Positions 22,901 through 33,135 of a DNA stretch of 64,000 bases are shown here, piece after piece. The notes beneath the pieces are model-generated. The model searched no databases and was not told the DNA's origin. It was given only the letters and a program-made list of their open reading frames with translations. The position numbers and the translations under genes were made by a program. The stretch comes from Emydura subglobosa (lineage: Eukaryota; Chordata; Testudines; Chelidae): the NCBI GenBank assembly GCA_007922225.1, contig ML679959.1, positions 24,278,118-24,342,117 on the forward strand, given 5' to 3'. Each line of letters opens with the position of its first letter. Position 1 is the stretch's first letter.

Positions 22901-23860
22901 ACAAAAGCATGTGCTAAGCTTCCCAGCAAAAAAAAAAAAAAGCATTTTCCAGCCCACCGAGAAGTGGAGTGGAACTGAAAGTGTCCCTGGCGCTCAGATT
23001 TGCACTAAGGGCTCCGGTAGAAGACTGAAGGTATTTGGCAAAGTGATGTGTCACTGACTGGATGTGCCATCCGAAGCATTGACGACACGACTGCTCTGAT
23101 TCTCACCTGCCTGGCACCTTATGGAGTTCTTTGCTCCTGCGCACCTTGGGTGCAAACTGGTCCCCTGTTGCAGTGGCAGCATTTTACGTCTGCTTTGCAC
23201 AGAGATAAGTGATGACATGAGGTGCAAGGCACTGGGTTTTATAAGACAGACGAGGTTTGTCTATGGGTCTGCACTGGGAATGTTTTAAACCAGATGTTGT
23301 AGAAGGGGATCTGGTTCCCATGTCTAATGAAGAACTTTGAGAACACAGAGAGAAAGCAACACAGATGGTATCAGGAGAGAGATGCTAAAAGAGCTATGTT
23401 TATCTAGTCCAGGAAAGATGACTCCATCTGTGTGTCTCCCTAGGAGGTATCAGTACCAACTGTGAGATGTACACACTGTCTCTGCCCAGCTTGTGGAAAT
23501 GCCATTGGCAAGATAAGGGTAGTGAATCCATGTCTTCTGCCCTGGATTACCTTGAGCAGAGAGACACCATCTCACACACAGGGCCTTGGATGGTGGTTCC
23601 ATCACTGCCCGTTACTGAAGGAGCCTGATAGGAACCACAGGGAATAGAGAGTTACTATTCCATAGTTATAAGGCACCTTGAGCCGTGGTAGCTGCTGCAC
23701 CCAGATGATGGAGTTTTCTCTACAGGCTACAACATGCACAGGAAACTGCATGTCCCGCCTCCCCCCCTCAGCAGAGATCTGACCCCATCAGTGGGTCGCT
23801 CTGCAGGTCCTAGAAATTGCCTGGTGGGATGAGACCCACTGGCCAGTTGTGTTGCTGGCA
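19933..23860. other. Unassigned sequence, possible LTR-like stretch at 21800-22260
   Basis: No gene is supported. Segment 21820-22260 contains 'gagaataaaactgttcctgg' (a polyadenylation-like AATAAA at about 22215) after a GA-rich stretch and followed by 'aaatggctctgggtgtag'; this looks like the end of an interspersed repeat, possibly a solo LTR, but I cannot define its ends. A13 lies at 22929-22941. Confidence 0.4.
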
Positions 23861-23864
23861 AACC

Positions 23865-26760
23865 AGGTGCCAGCTCATGCGAAGGCCCTCCTGTCTCAAG
23901 CGAAAACTGACAAATACGTAGCTGGAATGAGGCTGGCTCACCTGTGTATTCATATTATTCAAATAGGTGTTCGAATGATAAAAACGTGCTTCCTCTTTAG
24001 ACTGTATGATATGATTGCATGTTTCTGCATGCATTAATCTCCCTTCTAACAGCTGCATCCCATGCTGTAAGGTAATATTCGAGTGTTTGCTCCGTAAACC
24101 TCTGTAAGTGTGTAAATCACCAGACAGGAAACCGACATGAACTAGTGTGAAACGCTGACTTCCAACAGGAGTTATGTCCCGCCCAACAGAGAAGGCCCGT
24201 CAACACCAGATAAACTATTGTGGAACATCAGAGGACAGAAGACTTGGTGATTGCTCTCCCCCCCGCTGCCATGAAGAGGAGACCTGCAAGTGAGTTCCTC
24301 CCATCAGCTAAAGGTGTAACTCCAAATAGAATGGGGGAAGACATAAAACCTGTATCTCGTTGCTGCTTGGACTTTAGGGGGGCAAGATTTCTAGGCATAG
24401 GGAAAGGATTCCCAGCTTCTTAGCCTGCGTATGTCCTAAGGGACATGTAGATATTGCTTATTATAGAAGCTTCTACTACCTTTGGAAACTTAAGGCTGGA
24501 ACTCATTTGTGGGTGTGGTTGTGTTCACCTGTTTTAACCTTGTAAATAACACTCGTTTCTTTTTTTCTAGTGAATGAATCTTTAGTTAGTTTATTATAGG
24601 ATTGGGATGTATGGGGGGTATTAGGGAGGGATAGTACCGCTCAGAGAGTAGGTCATCCGCTTTGGTCCCCACCTACACCCAGCTCTCACCTGTGGCTCCA
24701 AGTAGCTGTTTGCATGCAACAGCACTCACAGCCCAGTAAACCACTTTAACAAGTGGGCTAAACCAGGTGAGGGTAGCCGATGGGTCTTTTTTACCCTCAG
24801 CGAGTTAGGGGAAATTGCCTTTCTCTAGCCTGCGGAGACTGTTCCAGTGGACTGGATGGAGGGAATCAATTTGTGATTCAATGGCCGTGACGGCGGGTCA
24901 GCAGCGTGCTGTAGCACGCGGAGAGCAGGCCAAGGCACTGAAGATGTCCTGCTCACCCACTCCAGCTAAGGAAGTCCCCAGCTGTAACGATTCCTCGTGC
25001 TGCTGGAATCAGGCTTCCAGGGCTGAGAAAGCGGGACTGACCCTGTGCGACGGCTTCTCACTTACAAATTTTCCACACAGGTTTTCTCGCAAATCTTATC
25101 CCATGAACGTCACCTTTTCAAATTTCATCATCATGTACATCCTATCAGTAATCCAAGCCCTGTGGCGATGGGGACATGGCAAAGCGACAGGTGGAGATGA
25201 CCACTGGCAGTCGTAGCCACAATCCTGCATGTAGGCGGCCTTGGGGCTAGTGGCCATTCAGCTATATCCCGGGGCAGCAGAGAAGTTCGGCAGCATCCAA
25301 GGCAACTGAGCAGCCCTTTTTAGGATAGCACTGCTCACCCTCTTTAAGGGAGGGGGCTAGAAAAGGTGCAGTAAACATTGCCTGCCTCCTGACATCTGGC
25401 CAGAGTTCCACAGCTGGCAGATCATCCCACAGCAGTCGAAAAACAAGGAAAAAGAAAAAACTCATTCTAGGAGCGTGGAATGTCCACACCCTTATGGATG
25501 GAGGCAATGCACCAAGGCCTGAGAGAACACTTCTTGTCTCCAGAGAACTTGCCCACTACAGTATTGACATTGTAGCACTGAGTGAGACCAGACTGGCCGG
25601 AGAAGGTTCCATCAGTGAGGTAGGAGGTGACTATGCTTCCTTTTGGAAAGGCAAAGCCGAGGATGAAGACAGAGTCCATGGAGTTGGATTTGTAATTAGA
25701 ACATCTTTCCTGAAACAACTTCCTGACCTCCCTGTTGGTCTGAATGAATGGTTCATGAAACTTCGATCCCCCCTGAATCCTTTATGGCATGTCACTGACC
25801 AGCACAGAGGAAAGCAAGGAGCAGTTCTACTCAGATCTGGACTCCATCCTCAGACCAACCCCAGCATATGACAAGTTCATCCTGCTGGGAGACTTTGACG
25901 CTAGAGTTCGTAGCGACAGCAGTGTCTGGAGAGGTCTGATAGGACTTCGTGGAGAGGGAAAGATGAACAGCAATGGACTCCTCCCCTTGTATAAATGTGC
26001 CGAACGTAGTCTGCTCGTCACTAACACCATCTTTAGGCAAAGTGATAAATATAAAACAACATGGACGCAGCCACGGTCCAAACAATGGCATCTGATCGAC
26101 TCTGTTATCACCCACTAATGAGACATCCGCGATGGGAGTTACCAGAGCCATGCATGGTGTGGAATATTGGACAGACCAGAGCCTGATAAGAACAGTGCTC
26201 AACCTGCGTATAGTCCCCTCCCAGCACCAGCGTCCCACGCTCCACAGAACAGCCTTCAACATAGCAAAGCTCAAGCACGTCGCCTCTCAGGTGCAGTTTC
26301 AGCAGTCACTTGATGACAGGCTTTTTTCATGCCCACCAGTCAGTGGCAAACCAACAGAAAAATGGAACCAGTTATTTTATCATCATGCTCAGCGATGGAT
26401 TACCAGCAACACACATCGGATTGGCTACAAGCGTTGTCTTTGGTGTGAGATCTAAGGAGCAATTGACCTGGATTAAGTGATTGGTCCTTTGGGACTGGGA
26501 GTAACCTGGGTATTTTTGTGATTTGGGGGTAAGGGACCATCTATCACAAAGGCAAGCTCACCAGGGTGGTAAGATAGATCAAAGGACCCAAGGGGACTGT
26601 CCGTGGCTTCATGTTAAGGCAGTTATAGCGCCTGAGGAGTTTACACGTAATAAATGTTTGGTGAAAACTAAGTATAGCACTCACAGCCGGTTTGGGGCTT
26701 GTGACCTGCTTCATAACATTCTGCCCTGAGGTTGGTCCTCGCACACTTGAGTCGTCCCAC
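23865..26760 (+). repeat. Older interspersed repeat split by a LINE insertion
   Basis: The left part (about 23865-24605) ends TTAGTTAGTTTATTATAGGA followed by TTGG; the right part (26418 to about 26760) starts GGATTGGCTACAAGCG and runs through 'ttggtcctttgggactggga' to 'ctgccctgaggttgg'. The two parts share the 7-bp GGATTGG at the break and read as one continuous element once the 1.8-kb insert is removed. I recognise the joined sequence as a turtle-type interspersed repeat, possibly LTR-derived because of the AT-rich AATAA-type region before the break, but its class and outer ends are uncertain. Confidence 0.5.
24606..26417 (+). mobile_element. LINE 5' region and AP-endonuclease domain, no RT (pseudogene)
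   Basis: The insert has a ~850-bp non-coding leader, then an apurinic/apyrimidinic-type endonuclease domain of a non-LTR retrotransposon. In frame from 25461 I read LGAWNVHTLMDGG, RPERTLLVSRELAHYSIDI and ALSETRLAGEG; after a frame change near 25780, EQFYSDLDSILRP, FILLGDFDARV and NTIFRQSDKYKTTW; after another near 26118, TRAMHGVEYWTDQSLI. The normal family has GDFNA and TDH at the last two active-site motifs, so Asn to Asp and His to Gln changes, plus two frameshifts, make it inactive. The domain would nick DNA for target-primed reverse transcription. The reverse transcriptase and normal 3' end are absent. Flanking GGATTGG copies (24599-24605, 26418-26424) look like a target duplication. The exact LINE clade is uncertain (RTE/CR1-type superfamily). 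Confidence 0.75.
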
Positions 26761-28416
26761 CAGGACCGCGGCTCTGACAGTGGCCAGAACCAGCTGCTTC
26801 AGAGGACGGCGTGAGAGCCCTGCAGTAGCAGATCTGGGATAATCTGCCCTCCGCAGAGATCTCACCGCGCTCTCTGAGAGCAGGCTACCTGCCAGGATAA
26901 GAGAACCTTTGCTAAAGGGAACATTTCTACTCTGGCCCTGGGGATGGGTTGGCTGAAACCTGATGGGGCTTCTTCCGTCTTTAACGGCATGAGAACTGCA
27001 GCCGGGTTCGCTCGCGGGGAGCAGAGAAGTACGGTTCTCGGTGCTGGGGCGCTAACAAGGCACTGACAGGAAGCTGTTTTTCTTTCTGAATGGTTTTACA
27101 TTACTCCTCTCGAGGGGGTGGAGCCATCTCTTCTCCTTAGAGAGGAAGATGGAGAGAGCGGGTAACAGAAACCTAATGAATCTGCAGCATCTCTCACCTT
27201 GGCTCGAGCTGGCTTCTTCAGTGTGTGTGGGTGGGTGGGTGAATCGTCCCTCGGCCCAGCTTGAGGAAGTTTTGTGACAGATCCTGAAGTCCTCCCCGGC
27301 CCTCCTGAACGCAAGTGAGGCAGCTGAAGACGTCTGCTGTTGGTAAGAGCCCAGCCAGGCTCCGGCATAAGGAAGTGATTGCAGCTTTCATGATCTGTTT
27401 AACTGGTGACATATGTTTCCTGCAGGCGAGCCAGTGTGCTGCATGCCGTCTGTATGAGATATGGCAACGCTTCAGGTTCTTGCTTGTACAGGGAACTTCC
27501 CTGCCTGCATCTGAACACGCCGGGAAGCGATGGCCCCATCCCAGCAGCCAGGTTCATACGGATGTGCTGCGGGTGGGAATGGGAAATGACTTGTACCATG
27601 AAGGGAAAGAAACACGATGAGACCAGCCCATACACAGCCCTGGTATCTCTCAGGTTTTTTAAGATCCATTAAGTGTTGCCCTTGAACTCCCACCGTAGGT
27701 GACTCAGTGGAGGTGGGAGGGGCAGGGTATGGTAGTGAAGCTGGCACAGGAGGTGCTGGGGGCCAAGGAGGAGCAAAGGAAAGGCAGGGAGCAGTAGAGG
27801 GAAAACAGGAAACGCAGAGAGATTCCCTTTAATTTACCTCTTTATCGCTCTCTCCAGGTGTTCACGCTGGCTCCCATTGCTGTAGTATCGGAAAAGACGA
27901 CGAAGAATTTCTGTCAATGACAGAGAAATCCACGCAGAAGATCAGGACTTCTTGGAGAACTACAGGGCAGTTGAACTCGGACGAGGCTCCATTGCTGTTT
28001 ATATCACAGGAGGGCCCCAAGTATGTGAAATGCTCTCCTAACGCAGAAAAAGATATTCTCTGCCCTGTAAAGCTCATCGTCCAAGAGAGGCTGAGGGAAA
28101 GGGATACAACTTACGAGCAGCTCCATCGGGGAGGAGAGAGCATGGCTTATTAGTTCTGCTTGGTTTTTTAAAGTTAAACACACTACGTTCCCCTGCCCCA
28201 TCCTTCCTCCATCTTTCAACCCCCTCATCTCTTCCCATAGCAGCCTCTAGCTTTGGTTCCAGGCTCCCGTTAAGCCCCTCCCATCCATCGTTTGACTGCC
28301 TGAGCGTGCATGAAGTTGCTCGTATGGTAAATGAATGAAATAAGTAGAGGTCTTGGTCAGGTAAGTTCTTTTAGGCGCTGGAGATGAAATGAGAGAGACA
28401 ATCAATATCGATCAAA
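26761..28416. other. Unassigned non-coding sequence
   Basis: No gene is supported. A (GT)n(GGGT)n simple repeat sits at 27221-27241. Overlapping open frames of 74-101 codons on both strands have no recognisable family. Confidence 0.45.
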
Positions 28417-28508
28417 GAATCATAGAAGATTAGGGTGGGAAGGGACCTCAGGAGGTCATCTAGTCCAACCCCCTGCTCAAAGCAGGACCAACCCCGACTA
28501 AATCAAGA
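28417..28508 (-). mobile_element. CR1 3' terminal fragment
   Basis: GAATCATAGAAGATTAGGGT, then GGAAGGGACCTCAGGAGGTC and AACCCCCTGCTCAAAGCAGG are the reverse complement of the CR1 3' untranslated region. About 90 bp remain. It lies just before the L2 fossil, so it is a separate, younger event. Confidence 0.85.
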
Positions 28509-28629
28509 TCAGGTCCTGGCACAGGAAGGGTGTTCCGTACAGAGGGGCAGTGTGGCAGAAAGCATGGAGATGGTATTGAGCGGAGCGGACGAATGGATTA
28601 GCAAGTTGACATCAACGGGGAGAGGAGAG

Positions 28630-29650
28630 GAGGCACAAGAGACAAGGGAGAGCAGTTAGGCAGGGCTTTGGAAGTGAGCATAAGAAGCTTGAAGTGGGTG
28701 CTATGGAGAAGGAAGGACCAGTGGACGGATTCACAATAGGAGGCTGATGTGCTCAAAAGGACAGGCGAGGAAGATATTCTTCACTGGCTGTACTTTATAT
28801 AAACTAGGTGCAGAAGGGAGCATGAGGGTGGGTGTCAGGCAGGAGGGGAGGACACAGTAATCCAGACAGGAGATGATGAGGCCAGGGATGGGTGTCTGCG
28901 CCTTGTGAACAGAGAAGAAATACCAGGTTTCAGGGATGTTCTAAAGCAAGAAGCAGCAAGATTTAGACACCACCTGGGAGTAAGAAAGAGGGACGATATG
29001 AAGATGACCACAGGGTTTGACCAAGAGAATGGCCTGTGATCAACATCGACCAAAAATAGGGAAAGAGGTTCCTGTGATCAACGGTGCTCAGGAATGGGGG
29101 AGGAAGGATGATCCGAAGGGATGACCAGGAATTTGGGTCTGGCCCTGATGAATTTAAGCTCCAAAAGAGAGGCAGGTTGAGATGTGAGATCAGACAGAGG
29201 AAGCCAGGTCAAGAGTGGAAAGGCAGATTTGCTAAACATCAGTCCTAAACGGTATCCAAACCCATGTGAGCAGATGAGATCACCCAGAGAAAGAATGTGA
29301 AGGGGGAAAGGTAGGGACCTATGACTGTGAGACCCCATTGGATGGGAGAAAGATCTGCCAAAGAAGAGGTTAATGGAAGAGGTAGAAAGGTAGGAGGAGA
29401 ACCAGGAGAGGTCATGAAAGGAAAAGGGAGAGGGAGTTGTCAAGGAGGAAGGCCTGACTGATCGTGTCAGAAGCAGCAGAGAGGATGAGGATGGAGTAGA
29501 GGCCTTGAGACGTAGACAGAAAGAGGCCATGCCCTTCATTGGAGCAAAGGGGGTGGGAGCTAGATTGTTGAGGATCCAGAATGAATTTGAAGAAGAATGT
29601 GAGACAATAGCTGTAAACCATGTGCATGAGTGTGGAGAGGAGAAGAAAGG
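28630..29650 (-). mobile_element. L2-clade LINE reverse transcriptase (pseudogene)
   Basis: On the minus strand the region reads as an L2-type reverse transcriptase in several frames. Around 29540-29450: SILILSAASDTISQAFLL (L2 normally 'LLDLSAAFDTVDH--LL'). Then, in the 223-codon frame at 29078-29749: HDLSWFSSYLS, a decayed 'GVPQGSVLGPLLF' region, SLGDLICSHGFGY, and LELKFIRARPKFLVIP (normally 'LKLN--KTE-LVI'). At 28835-29053: VVIFISSLFLTPRW and HPSLASSSPVWITVSSPP (normally 'LGVIFDSSLSF' and '-ALVSSRLDYCNSLL'). At 28640-28835: PFEHISLLL (normally 'EHITPVL'). The catalytic YADD box is not readable. Only an old, inactive copy remains; L2 mobilised MIR-type SINEs when active. Confidence 0.8.
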
Positions 29651-30093
29651 AGGGGGGGATATATGTGCAAGTATACAGTACAAGAAAGCCCCAAGTTGTC
29701 TCTCGGTGTGCATGTTCATTGTGTGGTATCCCAGAATTTCATAGAGCACCTGTTAGAGGCTTTGCAGACAGCAAAAAAAGAAAGCTGCTGGATTCTCATC
29801 CATTAATCAAGACTTTGGCTTTAGTTTCACTTCAACCCATGTTCTAAAATAAGTTCTATTCCATAGATATCCGACATCTCAAATAAAAATAGTCACTCCA
29901 TCCTATCTCAGGCTTTCTCAATAGCTAAAACATAGCAAGTGGGGAAGCTTCCAAGTTGGGAAAAAGAACAGTCTCTTTTCTTTCCACAAAAGACCTTATC
30001 TTACCCTTGGAGCTAGAATTGTTCACATGACACTTGAGTCAGAAGACAGACTGGGAGGAGGCACAGGTCTCTAACATTTTGATGAAGTGCAGT
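29651..30093. other. Unassigned sequence
   Basis: No gene or repeat recognised between the L2 fossil and a CR1 tail. Short purine-rich and AT-rich stretches only. Confidence 0.4.
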
Positions 30094-30306
30094 AGTTAGG
30101 AAAAAGTTTTTCACTAGGAGGGTGGTGAGGCATTGGAATGGGTTACCTAGGGAAGTGGTGGAATCTCCATCCTTAGCGGTTTTTAAGGTGTGGCTTGACA
30201 AAACCCTGGCTGGGATGATTTAGTTGAGGTTGGCCCTGCTTTGAGCAGCGGGTTGGACTAGATGACCTCCTGAGGTCCCTTCCAACCCTATTCTTCTATG
30301 ATTCTA
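30094..30306 (+). mobile_element. CR1 LINE 3' end (ORF2 C-terminus and tail)
   Basis: Plus-strand CR1: TTAGGAAAAAGTTTTTCACT, GTGGTGAGGCATTGGAATGG, TTGGCCCTGCTTTGAGCAGC, GGTTGGACTAGATGACCTCC, TGAGGTCCCTTCCAACCCTA and the terminal TTCTATGATTCTA octamer repeat. About 210 bp are present with low divergence for this window. No intact coding sequence. Confidence 0.9.
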
Positions 30307-30952
30307 CTATAGCATGGCAAAGGGTATCTGTCAACTTGGTTTACTGAATCATATTAAGTGTTGTGAGTACTGTCAATCAGATAACTGTCAGCACCTGGGG
30401 CTTTTGCTCGCCAGTAGTATTTATTAGTGCTCCGCCTGTTTCCAGCTGCTCTATTGGTTTGTTTAAAAAGCTTGTATTTTCTTTGGGGAGAATAATCTGG
30501 TTCAGGAAAGTGGTTGCTTCTTGCTTACTGCTGCTGTTTTCTAATATGTATGTTGTTGTTTGTTTAAATTAAAAAAAGAATCATGTCCTATAGCCGTCTC
30601 TTTAGTGGATGCTTTTATCCCTGTATTACTTCTGTATTCTGTTGGTTTATTTGGAAGTTGAAAGGCACTTCTCATAGCACGAAAAACTTATCACTTACAT
30701 AGCACATTTCACGTCCAAAGCACTTTGCAGACATCAGGCCAGATCCATCCACAGGCTTATAGAGGACTGAATTTGGCTCATTACTGATTTAACTCATAAA
30801 TGTAGTCTGATGTCTCCAGTTTTCTGGTTCTTTCTTTGTGACTCAGACCCTCTATGGTAATAACACTGATTGGTGGGGAGGTGGGGACGGGTAAAGAGCT
30901 GACCAAGTTATCCTGGAGTTGGTTTTCTTGCATGCTGTAATAGCAGGATTTT
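30307..30952. other. Unassigned sequence with a short repeat tail
   Basis: No gene is supported. At 30685-30735 ('cttacatagcacatttcacgtccaaagcactttgcagac') there is a diverged interspersed-repeat block also seen at 52945-52995. T/A-rich around 30440-30600. Confidence 0.4.
30685..30735 (+). repeat. Unnamed interspersed-repeat block
   Basis: CTTACATAGCACATTTCACG followed by CAAAGCACTTTGCAGAC. The copy at 52945 reads CTTACATTTGTCTAGCAACC followed by CCCAAATGCTTTACAAAC. The shared skeleton ('cttaca..t.gca..c.tt..aaa.g..ctttaca.ac') suggests one family of uncertain class. Confidence 0.4.
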
Positions 30953-31205
30953 ATAGACTCACAGACTGTATAGCATGGATCATTAGAGTATATCTTGTCA
31001 CTCCTGTATTGAGTCCCATCCCTTGTGCTTGGCTCAGGCATGCTCTCCAGAAAGGCATCCAGTCTGGATTTGAAGACAGCAAGAGGTGGGGAATCCACCT
31101 CTTCCCTTGCTAGTCTGTTCCAATGTTTAATCAACCTCACCGTTAAACATCTGTGTCTAATTTCTAATGTGAATTTGTCTGGCTTCACAGGATTAATCAA
31201 ACCAT
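30953..31205 (-). mobile_element. CR1 LINE, ORF2 C-terminus
   Basis: On the minus strand the reading frame gives LEIRHRCLTVRLIKHWNRLA, REEVDSPPLAVFKSRLDAF and LESMPEPSTRDG, the C-terminal end of CR1 ORF2 (normally '[25 protein letters not shown]'). The end ATAGACTCACAGACTGTATA is the CR1 tail. It belongs to the same subfamily as the nested copy at 5240. The frame is open for more than 100 codons, which suggests low age. The reverse transcriptase core is absent. Confidence 0.85.
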
Positions 31206-31234
31206 AATCAATGTATAAATACAGCCTGTGGGTG

Positions 31235-31858
31235 TGTGATGGGGTGTCCACCCCACGCAAGGCAGAGCAGGGTAAATTAGGTTAGTTTACCTGACAGGCT
31301 GCACGTGGGGAAGAGCCAGGGATTGAAAGGCTGCTAGATGATGGAGCCCAGCTGAAAAGGAACAGGCGGACTGGTGTAAAGCCAGGAAGTTGGCAGCAGA
31401 AAGGGGGCTGCAGGGAGGGAGCTAGTAGCCAAAATGTACATTAGAGAGGGACGGAAGGAAACCTAGGAGAGAGGATGCAGGAAAAGGTTCAGGGAAATGG
31501 CAGCAAGGTTTAAGACGGTGCGCACCGTGACTGCTGATTAGCGAGTCCTGAGCTGTAACCTGGAGTAGAGAGCCCAGGTTCCCCTACCAGCCACTGGGGA
31601 AGTGGCACTGTCTGGCTGGGCAGTAAAAGGGAAAGCTGCTTGAGACAGTTTGTAAGGGAAAACTTTTGATACCCTGGAAGGGGGGAAACACATAATGACT
31701 TGGCTGGAGGGCCAGGCCACAAAGGGAGAGCACCCAGAGTCTCAGAGAGAGAAAGAGGAAGCAGGGCAGACAATGAGTGGCAGAAGGCGGTATCGGACCT
31801 GAAAGAGCTAATCCCCAGAGCAACCAGAAGGAGGCACCCTAGTGGTGACCCTGTGCCA
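31235..31858. mobile_element. TGTGATGGGGTG-type element, copy 1
   Basis: Starts TGTGATGGGGTGTCCACCCC, including a subterminal palindrome (GGGGTG...CACCCC). The body shares ordered words with 42260-42905: 'cagctga-ag-aa-ag', 'ggctgggactgta/ggctg', 'caggaagttggcagcag' against 'agaaattggcaggagaaag', 'agagagcccaggttcccct' against 'agagctcaggtccgggttcccctgccagcc', 'tggtaccc', and 'ggcacc...tagtggtga' against 'gcgccatacctagcggtga'. Here the 3' end is decayed near 31858. It lies directly next to the CR1 at 30953. It has no transposase. It could be a non-autonomous DNA transposon or a solo LTR. Confidence 0.55.
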
Positions 31859-32474
31859 GGGTATCAGAGGAGAAGAACGCACCTTTTCTGGCTCCGGAAA
31901 AAAGCTCCCACCTGTTGCCTTTTTGGCCCAGGTCACACACCGCCCTTCCATAAACTGTCACAGCAGGAATTGGTTTAGATTCACAGTGGAACGATTTGGC
32001 CCATCTGAAGTCTTGTATGCAGTTAAAGACTGCCCTGCTCATTAATAATTAGATTGTCGGCTCTTTGGGATGGTCCCCGTGCCTGCCTCTGCGCATTTGC
32101 ACAGCACCCGGTGCAAAGGGGCCTGGCTCAGATAACATCACCATTCATCATGTTTTCTGCTTGCTGCTTTGCTGTAGCGATGCTAGAGAAGGGAGTGCTG
32201 CCTGCTTGGGATAGACAGAGCCAGGGCGTCCCAGCTGTAACGCTGAGAGCTGACTGAATAATTCATTCCCAATGTTGGAAATATTTGTGCATTGAATAAT
32301 TGCTTGTGAATAACTTTTTCGGTTGTTTGACCAGCTCCAATAACGCAGCTGACCTCAGCAGAACGACATCAGGCATTAACTTGGCCGGTATGATACATCT
32401 ACACCTGGTTTTCGAGTTGGTTCTCGCTCGCCTTTCACGCCTGCCTCATTCCTAGCTGGAAGTGGGCAACGTGT
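31859..32474. other. Unassigned sequence with SINE/L2 tail at 32045-32150
   Basis: Apart from the tail listed separately no gene or repeat is recognised. The AT-rich 32240-32340 stretch contains GAATAATT twice (32252-32266, 32292-32302). Confidence 0.4.
32045..32150 (+). repeat. L2/SINE-type 3' tail
   Basis: AATTAGATTGTCGGCTCTTT, GGGATGGTCCCCGTGCCTGC and TTTGCACAGCACCCGGTGCA match the tail of the SINEs at 6060 and 14490 ('attgtaagctctttggggcaggga...tgtacagcacctagc'). The head is missing. Confidence 0.65.
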
Positions 32475-33135
32475 AGAGAATGAGGCGAGAACCGAGGCTG
32501 GTGCATGGCCCATGAGGTATTCAGTTTCAGGGCTGGTTGGCGTGCACGGCGTGAGGCATGAAGACCCAGGGCTGGCCGGCACTCATCAGATGAGACGTGG
32601 AGTACTGGAGCTGGCTGGCGCACAGCACGTGAGGCAGGGGGCCTGGCTGGCACGCTGTGTGTGAGGCGTGAGGTGCCCAGGCTGGTTGGTGCCTGAAGCT
32701 GTTTGCCACTGGGGCTCGCTGGCGTGTGGTGCAATAGGCGTTCAGCACTCGGACTGGCTGGGTGCTCAGTGTAGGAGACATGAGGCACCGGGGCAGGCTG
32801 GCGCTCAGCCTGGGTGGTGATGTGAAGCTCTGAAGCCGGCTGGCGCGCAACGCTTGAGGCTCCGGGACCGGCTGGTGCTCAGTGCAGGAGGCAGGAGGCG
32901 CCGGAGCTGGCTGGCCCTCAGCCTCTGTGGTGAGAGGCACCCGTGCTGGCTGGCGCACGGTGCAGCACACAAAGCGCTGGAGCTGGCTGGTGTGCAGCGT
33001 ATGAGTTGTGAGGCGCTGAGGCTGGCTAGCGCTCACGGTATGAGGCCTGAGGTGCTGGGGTTGGTTGGCACACCCCCGGCTGACATGCAGTGCAGCGTGT
33101 GAGGTGCTGGGGCTGGCAGGCGCGTGAGACACAGG
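32475..33135. repeat. ~39-bp minisatellite, about 16 units
   Basis: The word GCTGGCTGG or a variant recurs at about 32532, 32571, 32611, 32643, 32681, 32714, 32753, 32795, 32835, 32868, 32905, 32944, 32981, 33021, 33060 and 33112, a spacing of 33-42 bp, mostly 37-40. Each unit also contains 'gtgaggc' and 'ctcagcg/cgcacgg' words. Because the modal period is divisible by three, the minus strand stays open for 205 codons (32527-33144) and reads as 11-14-residue repeats (ANQPQHLRPHTVS, ASQPQRLTTHTLH, HQPAWAPHASHTA). The units are 20-40% diverged from each other by eye, so the array is old. I regard it as a minisatellite and not a gene, since nothing supports expression. Confidence 0.8.

Noticed and set aside
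24815..25216. 133-codon frame before the endonuclease
   Set aside because: Could be a LINE ORF1, but no zinc knuckle, RRM or coiled coil is visible; treated as leader sequence.
29505..29847. Plus-strand frames over the L2 region
   Set aside because: Antisense shadows of the minus-strand reverse-transcriptase fossil.
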